DNA of 64,000 bases. Origin: CAZABP01 sp964483245 (GTDB lineage: Bacteria > Planctomycetota > UBA1135 > UBA2386). The DNA lies in NCBI GenBank assembly GCA_964483245.1, contig CAZABP010000025.1:3938-67937 (forward strand), given 5' to 3'. The translations under genes were made by a program, and so were the position numbers. This document shows, one piece after another, positions 1 to 8,233 of this stretch. The notes under the pieces are model-generated. The model made no database searches and had not been told where the DNA came from. It saw only the letters and a list, made by a program, of their open reading frames with translations. Position 1 is the first letter of the stretch. Each line of letters starts with the position of its first letter.

Positions 1-631
1 GGGCATGCCAATCGAGGCCATCCCACTCCCAGGTCTCGTCGCCGGACAGCAACACGATGCGCCGCCGGTGCGGATCCAGCGTCATCGCTTGCTTCGCCGA
101 GTACTTTGGCGTCACGTCGGGCGAGAGTTGCACCCACACCGACCCATCGAAACACCAAGTCTGGCTGCCCCCGAACACGAGCAACCCTCCGGACATCGGC
201 TCCCATGACATCAGCCACGCAGAGCCGCCGTGCGGCCCCGACTGGTTGGGGATCACGCGCCAAGCGGTGCCGTTCCATTCCCAGCGGTCGTGCCGGCCGT
301 GGACTTGCGCGGGTGCCAGTAGCACCGCGACGCCGCGCAGTTCATCGAACCCAAGCGTTTTGCTCGAGCCGATGTCCGCTGGTGGCGACAGTCCGGTCGC
401 AGATCGCTGCCAAGCCCACTGTGTGCCATCCCACTCCCAGACACGTGCCACCGGATCCGACTGCGGCCAGCCCCCGGTGACGATCACGCGCTCGCGCCAC
501 GAGTCGTAGCAGGCGAGGAACCCGGTGCGCCGCGGCATGCGCTCGACCTCCGACCATGCCAGGCTCTGCGCCATGAGGAGCTGCGCCCCCGCGATCCAGA
601 GTGCGGCGCCGACGCGGCACGCGAGTCGCAT
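1..631 (-). CDS. Secreted kelch/WEWDG-repeat protein, C-terminus cut by window edge
   Basis: The reverse-strand frame is open from a start at 631 to base 1, so about 210 residues of the N-terminal part are visible. It begins with a signal peptide (MRLACRV, then a hydrophobic stretch ending near MAQSLA). Propeller-like repeats follow: WEWDGTQW, WEWNGTAW, then TWEWDGLDW, each after a hydrophobic strand of the type RVIVTGGW or IVLLSGDE. These repeats are typical of kelch or galactose-oxidase-like beta-propellers. No enzymatic residue is recognised. It is a close paralogue of the next gene, and the first 65 codons plus upstream DNA are almost identical to it. Probably an exported or surface protein; the function is unknown. 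Confidence 0.8.
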   Translation of the reverse strand, partial: MRLACRVGAALWIAGAQLLMAQSLAWSEVERMPRRTGFLACYDSWRERVIVTGGWPQSDPVARVWEWDGTQWAWQRSATGLSPPADIGSSKTLGFDELRGVAVLLAPAQVHGRHDRWEWNGTAWRVIPNQSGPHGGSAWLMSWEPMSGGLLVFGGSQTWCFDGSVWVQLSPDVTPKYSAKQAMTLDPHRRRIVLLSGDETWEWDGLDWHA

Positions 632-838
632 TCCCTGCGCGTGGACGGTGACGCCAGCGAGCCTCGACACCGGCAGGACGACGGGCGCATGGAACCGCAT
701 TGCGCGCTGGTTAGTCCCGTGCACCGTGCGCGTCACACGCGGATCGCGCGGCCCGTGGAGCCATCGGGGTCCATCCGGTTGGGGTCAGATCCCAACCGGC
801 TACTCGAGTAGTCAAAAGGGGTCAGACCCCAACCGGCT
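488..838. repeat. Direct repeat copy 1 (paralogue 5' end plus upstream DNA)
   Basis: This stretch matches 2861-3211 without a gap at a constant offset of 2373 bases, with about a dozen mismatches counted by eye. It covers the first codons of the kelch-like gene, its whole upstream region and two palindromes. Downstream the two genes are visibly more diverged. The pattern points to a recent tandem duplication or to gene conversion limited to the 5' part. Confidence 0.85.
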
Positions 839-857
839 ACAGACCCCGACCGGCTAC
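775..857. repeat. Cluster of GGGGTCAGACCCC palindromes (three units)
   Basis: The first unit, 775-799, is a 25-base near-palindrome centred on GGGGTCAGATCCC with CCGGTT/AACCGG arms. The second unit core is GGGGTCAGACCCC at 818-830. A third, truncated copy (AGACCCCGACCGGCTAC) follows at 841-857. The same core recurs at 3148-3210, 22564, 23024 and 40702, always outside genes, so it is a dispersed repeat family. As RNA it could also act as a hairpin between the two kelch-like genes. Confidence 0.85.
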
Positions 858-868
858 GCGGGCGCCGG

Positions 869-3004
869 TCAGTCGCCGATCCGCAGCGTGAGGCCGGCGC
901 TCGTGGCGATCCGGGTCAGCGGGACCAGCGGGTCGTCGAGCAGCGCCTGCGTGTGCACGGTGAATCCGCGCAACGTGAGGTCGTACGGGATCGGCAGCGG
1001 CAGCCGCGTGAAACCATGCATGTCGGTCAGCGCCGGCACCGCGACCAGAGGTTGCAGTGGATCCACACGCAACGTGCACGGGCCGAGCGGGATGTTGGCA
1101 CTGGCGGTGCCGAGGAGGAACGCGGCTGGGGCGAGTGCGCGGGTGGACTGCAGCTCGAGCGCCATGCGTTCGCCGAGCGCAGGCTTGGCGAACACGCCGA
1201 GATGCGGCGGCGTGATGCCGCCGCAGGGGGAACCGGATGGGACAGCTTGCGCCGGCTGCGGCGTGAGCAGGTAGGTCCGTGTTCCAACATGGTCGGCGTC
1301 GGGCCCGAACCGTCCATGCATGCAGATCCGCCGTGACGCGGGATCCCAAGCAAGGCTGATGCCAGCCAACGCAGCGTGCGGATTCGGTGGCAGCAACGCG
1401 ACACTCCAATCGCTGCCATTCCATGCCGACACTCGTTGCGGCGAATCGAGCGCGAGCGCCACGATCTGGCCTCGAGTCGCATCGAACAGCAGCGCACCCC
1501 CGAACACCCAGACGGCCGGTGCAGTCTGCGGACCCAGTCGCCGCCAAGTCTGCCCGTCCCAGCGCCAAGTCAGCGCATCCGAGCCGATTGCGATCGTGTC
1601 GCCACGCGTCGGGTCGTGCGCGATCCCGATCAGGTTTCCTGGTGTCGCGGCGTTCGGAAACCGGATCCAGGTCGTCCCATCCCAGCCGAGCGTCACTGTG
1701 GTCAGCGCGTCGACTTGGGCGACGAACAGTGCATGGCCTCGCGCCGCGTCGAAGCAGGCGGCACCACGCACGACAGCGATCGGTGGTCCCGCAGATTTGA
1801 TCCACCCCGCACCGTCCCACTCCCAGGTTGCGGTGTTCGACGGCGGCATCGTGGAGTCTGCGCGAAGCGTGACGAGCCGGCGGCGCCGCTCATCCCAGGT
1901 CATGAGGCCATGCGGCACCAGGCTGGGGAGCTCCGCGCTGCGCAATGCCCATTCACCCTGTCGGAACTCCCAGAGCTCGAACACAGTGTTGTGCATTGCC
2001 ATCGCGTAGCTGAGCACCGAGCCGCGCGCCGGCGCGGTCACGAGTGCCACGGAGAAACCGCTCGCGCGCAGGGCGACCGCAGGTTCCGCAAGCTGCTGCC
2101 AGCCATTCCCGTCCAGTCGCCACAGCCCCGCCAGCTTTGCATCGAAGCCGCCGAGCGCGAGGATCCCGCCGCGTGGTGAAGGCAACACCCGGACGGAGTG
2201 ATCGAAAACCGGCTGCGGTCCCGACAGGTTGACGCGCGACCAACGGGATCCATCCCACGCGTAGATCCGGAACGCTGCCGGCGACACGTCCCTGACCAGC
2301 ATCAGTACCTGATTGCGCACATCGTCGAACACGAGCCGCGGCCCTGTCGTCAGCACGACTCCTGCCGGCCCGCGCGCGTGCCAGTCGACGCCGTCCCATT
2401 CCCAGGTCTCGTCGCCGGACAGCAACACGATGCGCTGCCGGCGCGCGTCGAGTGTCATCGCCATCCACGTGGCGATCTTCGGTGTCACGGTGGGCGCGAG
2501 TTGGCGCCACGTTCCGTCATCGAACCGCCAACTCTCCCCCTTGCCGCCGAACGCGAACATGCCGCCGAGCATCGGCTCCGAACTCAGCAGCCATGCCGAG
2601 CGGGGATCCGGTCCCTGTCGTTGGCGCGCAACCCGCCACTCGACGCCATTCCACTCCCAGCGGTCGTGCAGGCCCGGCACCTGCGTGCGCGTCAGGAGCA
2701 CAGCGACGCCTCGCACCGTGTCGAATGCGAACGAACTGTCGGAGCCGAGATCTGCCGGTGCCAGCGGCGTCGCGGAACGCCGCCACGCCCACTGTGTGCC
2801 GTCCCACTCCCAGAGCCGCTCCGGAGGATCTGTCTGCGGCGAGCCTCCGATGACGACCACACGCTCGCGCCATGAGTCGTAGCAGGCGAGGAACCCGGTG
2901 CGTCGCGGCATGCGCTCGACCTCCGACCATGCCAGGCTCTGCGCCATGAGGAGCTGCGCCCCCGCGATCCAGAGTGCGGCGCCGACGCGGCACGCGAGTC
3001 GCAT
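869..3004 (-). CDS. Secreted kelch/WEWDG-repeat protein
   Basis: A 711-residue exported protein. The start at 3004 gives a clear signal peptide (MRLACRV, hydrophobic core, cleavage near MAQSLA); in-frame upstream starts at 3073 and 3109 would put an unlikely tail before it. The mature part is a long series of propeller blades with motifs such as WEWDGTQW, WEWNGVEW, YAWDGSRW, WRWDGQTW and hydrophobic GGF/LGG strands, as in kelch and galactose-oxidase-like propellers. The last 150 residues have a different, beta-rich sequence (PCGGITPPHLG, then LPLPIPYDL), possibly a second domain. No catalytic residues are evident. It is a paralogue of the preceding truncated gene. Function unknown; probably extracellular or periplasmic. 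Confidence 0.85.
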   Translation of the reverse strand: MRLACRVGAALWIAGAQLLMAQSLAWSEVERMPRRTGFLACYDSWRERVVVIGGSPQTDPPERLWEWDGTQWAWRRSATPLAPADLGSDSSFAFDTVRGVAVLLTRTQVPGLHDRWEWNGVEWRVARQRQGPDPRSAWLLSSEPMLGGMFAFGGKGESWRFDDGTWRQLAPTVTPKIATWMAMTLDARRQRIVLLSGDETWEWDGVDWHARGPAGVVLTTGPRLVFDDVRNQVLMLVRDVSPAAFRIYAWDGSRWSRVNLSGPQPVFDHSVRVLPSPRGGILALGGFDAKLAGLWRLDGNGWQQLAEPAVALRASGFSVALVTAPARGSVLSYAMAMHNTVFELWEFRQGEWALRSAELPSLVPHGLMTWDERRRRLVTLRADSTMPPSNTATWEWDGAGWIKSAGPPIAVVRGAACFDAARGHALFVAQVDALTTVTLGWDGTTWIRFPNAATPGNLIGIAHDPTRGDTIAIGSDALTWRWDGQTWRRLGPQTAPAVWVFGGALLFDATRGQIVALALDSPQRVSAWNGSDWSVALLPPNPHAALAGISLAWDPASRRICMHGRFGPDADHVGTRTYLLTPQPAQAVPSGSPCGGITPPHLGVFAKPALGERMALELQSTRALAPAAFLLGTASANIPLGPCTLRVDPLQPLVAVPALTDMHGFTRLPLPIPYDLTLRGFTVHTQALLDDPLVPLTRIATSAGLTLRIGD

Positions 3005-3211
3005 TCCCTGCGCGTGGACGGTGACGCCAGCGAGCCTCGACACCGGCAGGACGACGGGCGCATGGAACCGCATTGCGCGCTGGTTAGTCCCGTGCACCGC
3101 GCGCGTCACACGCGGATCGCGCGCCCCGCGGAGCCATCAGGGTCCATCCGGTTGGGGTCAGACCCCAACCGGCTACGCAAGCAGTCAAAAGGGGTCAGAC
3201 CCCAACCGGCT
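2861..3211. repeat. Direct repeat copy 2 (paralogue 5' end plus upstream DNA)
   Basis: Partner of 488-838, colinear at offset 2373. It carries the 5' end of the second kelch-like gene, its upstream region and two palindromes (cores at 3154-3166 and 3191-3203). Confidence 0.85.
3148..3210. repeat. Pair of GGGGTCAGACCCC palindromes
   Basis: The unit at 3148-3172 is a 25-base palindrome, perfect apart from its central bases, with CCGGTTGGGGTC arms. The second unit core lies at 3191-3203, preceded by AAAA and followed by AACCGGCT. They lie between the divergently oriented kelch-like gene and the end of the small membrane-protein gene. Confidence 0.85.
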
Positions 3212-3231
3212 GACGCCACGCCCCGGCTGCG

Positions 3232-3645
3232 TCAGGCGTGCGAACCCGGCCCCAGCCGCTCGCGCAGGACCGACGCGATCCGCAGCGAGAACACGGCGAG
3301 GAACGCCAGCCCGGCGACTGCTTTCCCCTCGACGAGGGAACCCTCGATCGGCAGCGGCTGGCTCAGCAGTCCGAACTGGAACACGAGCCCGTACAGCATC
3401 AGCTCCAGCACGACCCCCACAGAGAACAGCTCCCAGAACAACACCGTGCGCAGCACGCAACCGACGAAGTCGGCGAGCAGCGCGCCGGTCAGGACCTGCA
3501 CGCCGGCAGGCGTGCGGTGCGCCCACAGCACGAGCAACACGTAAGCCGTCGTGCGCGCGAACAGGAGCAGCCCGTCGACGGTCGCATCGGCGCGTGCGAG
3601 CTGCTCGTATGTTGCGTCGATCCGATGCCTCTCCGTCCGTTGCAA
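3232..3645 (-). CDS. Small integral membrane protein, unknown
   Basis: About 137 residues with three or four hydrophobic segments (around ARTTAYVLLVLWAH, VVLELMLYGLVFQFGLL and AVAGLAFLAVFSLRIASVL), so an inner-membrane protein. No family is recognised. The frame stays open much further upstream, but that part is antisense to the peptidase gene and looks non-coding. The best start is a TTG at 3645, which makes the 5' ends of this gene and the divergent peptidase gene overlap by about 20 bases. The start is uncertain. The downstream end lies close to the palindrome pair. Confidence 0.55.
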   Translation of the reverse strand: MQRTERHRIDATYEQLARADATVDGLLLFARTTAYVLLVLWAHRTPAGVQVLTGALLADFVGCVLRTVLFWELFSVGVVLELMLYGLVFQFGLLSQPLPIEGSLVEGKAVAGLAFLAVFSLRIASVLRERLGPGSHA

Positions 3646-4434
3646 GTCAGCCGCGCTGCCTGGGTCCGGCGCGCGCCCGGGCTCGTGCGCGCCGTCTTCG
3701 CGCTGCCGATCGCGCTGCTCGCTGCCTGCAGTGTCCCGCCGATCCAGCCGGATCCCGCGGCCACCGCCGAGGTCGCCGAGGTCTTCGACAGTGGTTGGCG
3801 GACGGTCGGTCACAGCCTGGAACATCGGCCGATCCTGGTCCGCACCTTGGGCCGCGGCCCGCGCCGCGTCCTCTGGGTCGGAGGGATCCATGGCAACGAG
3901 CGGGAGTCGGCGCTGACGACGCGCGAACTCCCGGCTGCATTCATCGCGACGCCCGCCCTCGCCGACCGCGTGACGCTGACGCTCGTCGAGGACCTGAACC
4001 CCGACGGCTCGGCGCGGCACACGCGCGAGAACGCGCGCGGCATCGACCTGAACCGCAACTGGCCGGCGCGCAACTTCGTGCCGTCGGCGACGAACGGCGC
4101 CGGACCGCTGAGCGAACCGGAGGCGCAGGTCTTCCACGAGCTCGTGTTGCAGCTGAGCCCGGACCTCGTGATCGTTGCGCATGCGTTCACCGGGCGGTTC
4201 TTCATCAACTTCGACGGCCCGGCCCACCGGCTCGCCGAGCGGTTCTCGGCGCTGAGCGGCTACCCAGTCGTCCCGTCGCAGGCGATCCACGGCACGCCCG
4301 GCTCGCTCGGCTCCTGGATCGGCATCGACCGGCAGACGCCGATCCTGACGCTCGAGCACCGCAAGGGCGCGGACCCGAGCGCCTGCTGGGAGCAGACGCG
4401 CGCGGCGATCCTCGCGGTCCTTGCCGATGCCTGA
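3625..4434 (+). CDS. M14-type zinc carboxypeptidase lipoprotein
   Basis: 269 residues. The N-terminus has a lipoprotein signal with a LLAAC lipobox near residue 36. The core shows features of the M14 zinc carboxypeptidase family: HGNE for the first His/Glu zinc ligands, DLNPDGS, and GIDLNRNWP with the substrate-binding Arg, as in murein peptide amidase MpaA and succinylglutamate desuccinylase relatives. A later His in the HAF or LEHRKG region would complete the site. It probably trims cell-wall or other peptides at the outer face of the membrane. The ATG at 3625 is the only start that retains the signal. It overlaps the divergent small membrane-protein gene at the 5' end. Confidence 0.8.
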   Translation: MPLRPLQVSRAAWVRRAPGLVRAVFALPIALLAACSVPPIQPDPAATAEVAEVFDSGWRTVGHSLEHRPILVRTLGRGPRRVLWVGGIHGNERESALTTRELPAAFIATPALADRVTLTLVEDLNPDGSARHTRENARGIDLNRNWPARNFVPSATNGAGPLSEPEAQVFHELVLQLSPDLVIVAHAFTGRFFINFDGPAHRLAERFSALSGYPVVPSQAIHGTPGSLGSWIGIDRQTPILTLEHRKGADPSACWEQTRAAILAVLADA

Positions 4435-4531
4435 GGCGCGCCCGGCCCGGCGGTCTCCGGCGTTTTGCGCCTCGCCCGCGGCTCCCCTATCGTCCGCCCG
4501 CCTCCCGCGTCCCCCCGCCACCTCCTGCCGC

Positions 4532-5602
4532 ATGACGTCCCTGCAGATCAGCACTATTCCGACCCCGGGCTACGAGAAGATCGTCCGCGGCAAGGATCCG
4601 AAGTCCGGCCTTCACGCGATCATCGCGGTACACGACACGACGCTCGGGCCCTCGCTCGGCGGGCTGCGGATGCTGCCGTACGAGAGCGAACAGGAGGCAC
4701 TGTTCGACGTGCTGCGTCTGGCGAAGGGGATGACCTACAAGTCCGCCGTCGCGCACACCGGTCTCGGCGGGGGCAAGGCGGTCATCATCGCCGATCCGAA
4801 GTCGATGAAGTCCGAGGCGCTGTACCTCGGGATGGGCCGGCTGATCGACAGCCTCGGCGGGAAGTACATCACCGCGGAGGACATGAACACGTCGATCGCG
4901 GACCTGGAGATCATCCGCCGCGCGACGCGGCACGTGACCGGGCTGTCGCGCGAATCGGGTGGCTCCGGCAATCCGTCGCCGTACACCGCCTACGGGATCT
5001 ACCTCGGGATCAAGGCGGCGCTCGACTGGGTCTACGAGTCGGAAGACCTCGTCGGGCGCAAGATCGCGATCCAGGGCATCGGCGCCGTCGGCGGCGCGCT
5101 CGCACGCCGGCTGATCGAAGATGGCGCGACCGTCTACGCATCCGATCAGAACCAGGAGCGCCTCGAGAAGCTGGCCGACGAGATCGGCCTGCTGCCAGTC
5201 GGCGAGAAGGAGATCTTCAGCCAGCAGGTGGACGTGTTCGCCCCCTGCGCGCGCGGCGCGATCCTCAACGACGTCACGATCCCGCAGCTGCGCTGCGCGA
5301 TCATCGCCGGCGCCGCCAACAACCAGCTCCTCGAACCGCGCCATGGGGAGGAGCTGCTCGAGCGCAAGATCCTGTATGCGCCCGACTACGTCATCAACGC
5401 CGGCGGCATCATCAACGTCGCAGTCGAAGTGCAGCCCGGCGGCTACGACGAGGCCAAGAGCCTGCGCAAGATCGAACGCATCCCGGCCGCGCTGAAGGAG
5501 CTCTGGACCCTCTCCAAGGAGAAGGGCATCCCGACCAGCGAAGCAGCCGACCACCTCGCCGAGCAGATCCTCGCCGACGCGCGCGCTTCGAAGCGCGCCT
5601 GA
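4532..5602 (+). CDS. ldh: Leucine dehydrogenase (Glu/Leu/Phe/Val dehydrogenase family)
   Basis: 356 residues, the usual length for leucine dehydrogenase. It catalyses NAD-dependent oxidative deamination of branched-chain L-amino acids to 2-oxo acids plus ammonium in the cytoplasm. Visible features are the substrate-binding GGLRMLP, the catalytic-lysine segment KSAVAHTGLGGGKAVI, the catalytic Asp region TAEDMNTS, and the Rossmann motif GIGAVGGALARRL near residue 185, followed by an acidic residue after the second strand. A TATCGT -10-like box lies at 4488-4493. The gene stands alone and converges on a glycosyltransferase gene, with an inverted repeat between them. Leucine specificity rather than valine or phenylalanine is inferred from overall similarity. 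Confidence 0.93.
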   Translation: MTSLQISTIPTPGYEKIVRGKDPKSGLHAIIAVHDTTLGPSLGGLRMLPYESEQEALFDVLRLAKGMTYKSAVAHTGLGGGKAVIIADPKSMKSEALYLGMGRLIDSLGGKYITAEDMNTSIADLEIIRRATRHVTGLSRESGGSGNPSPYTAYGIYLGIKAALDWVYESEDLVGRKIAIQGIGAVGGALARRLIEDGATVYASDQNQERLEKLADEIGLLPVGEKEIFSQQVDVFAPCARGAILNDVTIPQLRCAIIAGAANNQLLEPRHGEELLERKILYAPDYVINAGGIINVAVEVQPGGYDEAKSLRKIERIPAALKELWTLSKEKGIPTSEAADHLAEQILADARASKRA

Positions 5603-5613
5603 GCGGCCAAACC

Positions 5614-5703
5614 GGTACGCCGCGTCTCTGAGACGTTCTCCGTCAGTTCGCGCGGGTTTTTTCGCGGTAAGTGACGGACGGCGTCTCAGAGACCCGGTGT
5701 ACC
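5614..5703. repeat. Large imperfect inverted repeat between convergent genes
   Basis: Arms 5614-5645 and 5672-5703 are 32 bases each and pair at 27 positions; the longest perfect block contains GTCTCTGAGACG. The loop carries GGGTTTTTTCGCGG. The repeat fills the gap between the ends of two convergent genes, so it may be a bidirectional terminator, although arms of this length also fit a remnant of a small mobile repeat. Confidence 0.75.
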
Positions 5704-5704
5704 A

Positions 5705-7093
5705 CTAGCGCAGGTCGTGGCGCGGGGCGGGTCGGTAGCGCAGCAGCATCCACGCGGGCAGCACGAGGCCGACGAGCCAGGTCGCGATGTGATGGTCGAG
5801 GCCGAAGTCGCGCGTGCCGACCTGCACGATGTAGGCGGCGGGGCCGAGGATCGCGAGCGCCTGCAGTGGCAGCACGAGCTGCGGCACGAGCGCGAGTCCG
5901 ACGAGCGGCAGCCACCATAGGTGATACCACGGCGAGAACAGCGGCATGGCGGCGAGCAGGAACAGGAGCATCAGCCGCGACCCACCGATGGCGAACTCCG
6001 CCGCGCTGCGCACGCGCACCGCGATCACGAGCAGCGCCGCGAGCGTGATTGCATAGCCGCTCCACAGCAGCGGCGGGATGGCGCCCTCCCCGAGCAGCAT
6101 TCCGAGCAGGTACTGCGCACTCGCACCCCGGTTCGCCGTCTGCTTCGCAAGGAATCCGAGCGCGCCCGGCTCGCGGAAGTAGTGCCAGGCCAGCGGCGCC
6201 GCGATCAGCACCGTCACCGCGACACCGAGCGCGAACGCCCCGACCCGGCGCTCGCGCCACGCCAGCACGAGCAGCAGCGGCCCGAGCGGCGCGCAGCCGT
6301 GCTTGGTCAGCACGGCGAGACCGAACGCGCAGGTCGCCCAGGCGAACCGCCGCTCGGCGATCCCGCGCACCATCGTCGCCAGCGCGAGCGCCATCAGCGC
6401 CTCGTTGTGCGCGCTGCCGGCGCACTCGACCAACAGCCAAGGATTCCACAGCCACAGCAGCAGCGCGCGCGCCTCCTGCTGCGGTGCCGCGGCGCGCACG
6501 GCGGCGGCGACCTGCACGGCCGTCAACACGTGGCACGCAGCGAACAGCAGCTTGAACAGGTACACCCCGATCCACGCCTGTTCCCCGCTGATCGCCGCGA
6601 TCCCCCGCTGCACGACGGCACTCACCGGCCCGTACGGCATCACGAAGCCGGGCCACTCGGCCAGCGCGAAGACGCGATCCGCACCCCCGCGCGCCAACAT
6701 CTGCGGCGTCACCAGGTACGGGTTCTCCCCGAACACCGCCTCGACGCGCCCGCGCGCCAGATAGTCGAACACGTCGGTCGACAGCCATGGCGGCGGCAGC
6801 ACCGCCACCGCGACCAGCACGAGCCCGCCGAGCCACACGCTGCGCCGCTCGAGGCGCGGCAGGCGCGCCGCGCGCACATAGCTGCCACCGGCCAACACGG
6901 CGAACAGCGCCAACACGGTGGCGCTCGCGAGGTTGAGCCAGACCGGGAGCCCGACGCCGAACAGCGCGGGGCGTTCGCCGAACCACTCGGCCAGCCTGCC
7001 GCTCAGCGTCTCGCCCCAGAAGAACCGATGCCGCAGTGCGACCGGCAGCAGCAGCAGCTGTGCCACCAGGCCGAGCAGCAGCAACCGCTTCAT
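5705..7093 (-). CDS. Polytopic membrane glycosyltransferase (GT87/MptB-like)
   Basis: 462 residues with about ten hydrophobic segments. The first luminal loop has WLSTDVFDYLARGRVEA followed by NPYLV, and later come LLWLWNPWLLVECAGSAHNE and FSPWYHLWW. This pattern is seen in GT-C fold, polyprenyl-phosphate-dependent mannosyltransferases (GT87, MptB-like). Expected to add a sugar from a lipid-linked donor on the outer side of the membrane. It overlaps the upstream GT4 gene by 4 bases (ATGA), so the two are co-translated and probably build the same glycan. Donor and acceptor are unknown. Confidence 0.78.
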   Translation of the reverse strand: MKRLLLLGLVAQLLLLPVALRHRFFWGETLSGRLAEWFGERPALFGVGLPVWLNLASATVLALFAVLAGGSYVRAARLPRLERRSVWLGGLVLVAVAVLPPPWLSTDVFDYLARGRVEAVFGENPYLVTPQMLARGGADRVFALAEWPGFVMPYGPVSAVVQRGIAAISGEQAWIGVYLFKLLFAACHVLTAVQVAAAVRAAAPQQEARALLLWLWNPWLLVECAGSAHNEALMALALATMVRGIAERRFAWATCAFGLAVLTKHGCAPLGPLLLVLAWRERRVGAFALGVAVTVLIAAPLAWHYFREPGALGFLAKQTANRGASAQYLLGMLLGEGAIPPLLWSGYAITLAALLVIAVRVRSAAEFAIGGSRLMLLFLLAAMPLFSPWYHLWWLPLVGLALVPQLVLPLQALAILGPAAYIVQVGTRDFGLDHHIATWLVGLVLPAWMLLRYRPAPRHDLR

Positions 7094-8223
7094 CCCGCGA
7101 CCTCGCGATACGCGGCGAGCGTGACCTCGGCGGCGCGCCGCCACGTGAACGTCCGCGCATAGGCGATGGCCGCGTCCCGCCTGGCTGCCCAGTCGGCGCG
7201 CCCGGCCAACGCACGCCCGATCTGCTCCGCCATCTCCTCGTGATCGCTTGGATCGAAGTACCGCGCGAACTCCCCACCCGCCTCCGGCATCGCGGTCGTG
7301 TTGCTGGTGACGACCGGCGTGCCGACGCTCAACGACTCGACGATCGGGATGCCCCAACCCTCGGCGAAGCTCGGATACACGGTCACCTCGGCGCCGGCAT
7401 ACAAGCCGATCAGCTCACCGCGCGACACATACGGCAGGAACCGCACGCGATCCGCGATCCCCGCCCGCGTCGCGACCTCGAGCATGCGCTGCTGCGCGTC
7501 CAAGCCGAGCCCGGACACGACGACCAGCAGATCGAGTCCCCCGCGCGCGGCCAGGATCCCGAGTGCCTGCAGCAGGCCGGCGGTGTTCTTGCGCGGCAGC
7601 GGTGCGCCGACCGCGAACAGATACGGCCGTCCTTCGGCGAACCGCGCGCGCGCCTCGTCGCCCGCTCCCGCCGGAGCGCCGGCGAGGAAGTCCGGATGGA
7701 TCCCGTTGCGGAACACACGCACGTTCGCCGGCGGCACCGGATAGCGCGCCAGGATGTCCTGCCGCGACCACTCGCTGACCGTCAACACCAGCGCCGCGTC
7801 GCGCAGGAACCGCCCGGTCGCCTTGCGCGCGTACCGGATGTACGGATCCGCCGCATCCTCGTCGTACCAGGTCACGACGACGTCGTGCAGGCTCAACACC
7901 AGAGGTGGCCCCCGCCACAGCGGCAACCGCGGCGGCAGCGTGTTGTAGGTCCCGTGGTAGACGTCGATCCGATCCCGGCGGATCCGCCACGGCACCAGCA
8001 GCCGTTCCCAGAGCTGGAACCTGCCGCCGCGCATCGTCGCGCGCACGGCACGCTGATTCGGCGCCAACGGCGGCAGGTCGGGCGGCGTGCGCCGTTCGTG
8101 ATACAGCACGAACTCCTCCGCCGGCGCCAGCGTCGCGAACTCCCGCAGCAGATGCCGGACGTAGAGCCCGATGCCACGCGGGTTCTCGCGGAAGCCTTCG
8201 CGCGCATCGAGGCCGATCCGCAT
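7090..8223 (-). CDS. GT4 family glycosyltransferase
   Basis: 377 residues with the GT-B architecture of family 4. The N-terminus has GIGLYVRHLLRE; the C-terminal half has LFAVGAPLPRKN, VYPSFAEGWGIPIVESLSVGTPVV and a trailing NTTAMPEAGG, which forms the E-x7-E nucleotide-sugar site. Cytoplasmic, transferring a sugar from a nucleotide donor to a growing glycan. It follows the methionine aminopeptidase gene by 10 bases and overlaps the membrane glycosyltransferase gene by 4 bases. The sugar specificity cannot be read. Confidence 0.9.
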   Translation of the reverse strand: MRIGLDAREGFRENPRGIGLYVRHLLREFATLAPAEEFVLYHERRTPPDLPPLAPNQRAVRATMRGGRFQLWERLLVPWRIRRDRIDVYHGTYNTLPPRLPLWRGPPLVLSLHDVVVTWYDEDAADPYIRYARKATGRFLRDAALVLTVSEWSRQDILARYPVPPANVRVFRNGIHPDFLAGAPAGAGDEARARFAEGRPYLFAVGAPLPRKNTAGLLQALGILAARGGLDLLVVVSGLGLDAQQRMLEVATRAGIADRVRFLPYVSRGELIGLYAGAEVTVYPSFAEGWGIPIVESLSVGTPVVTSNTTAMPEAGGEFARYFDPSDHEEMAEQIGRALAGRADWAARRDAAIAYARTFTWRRAAEVTLAAYREVAG

Positions 8224-8233
8224 CGTGTCGCTT

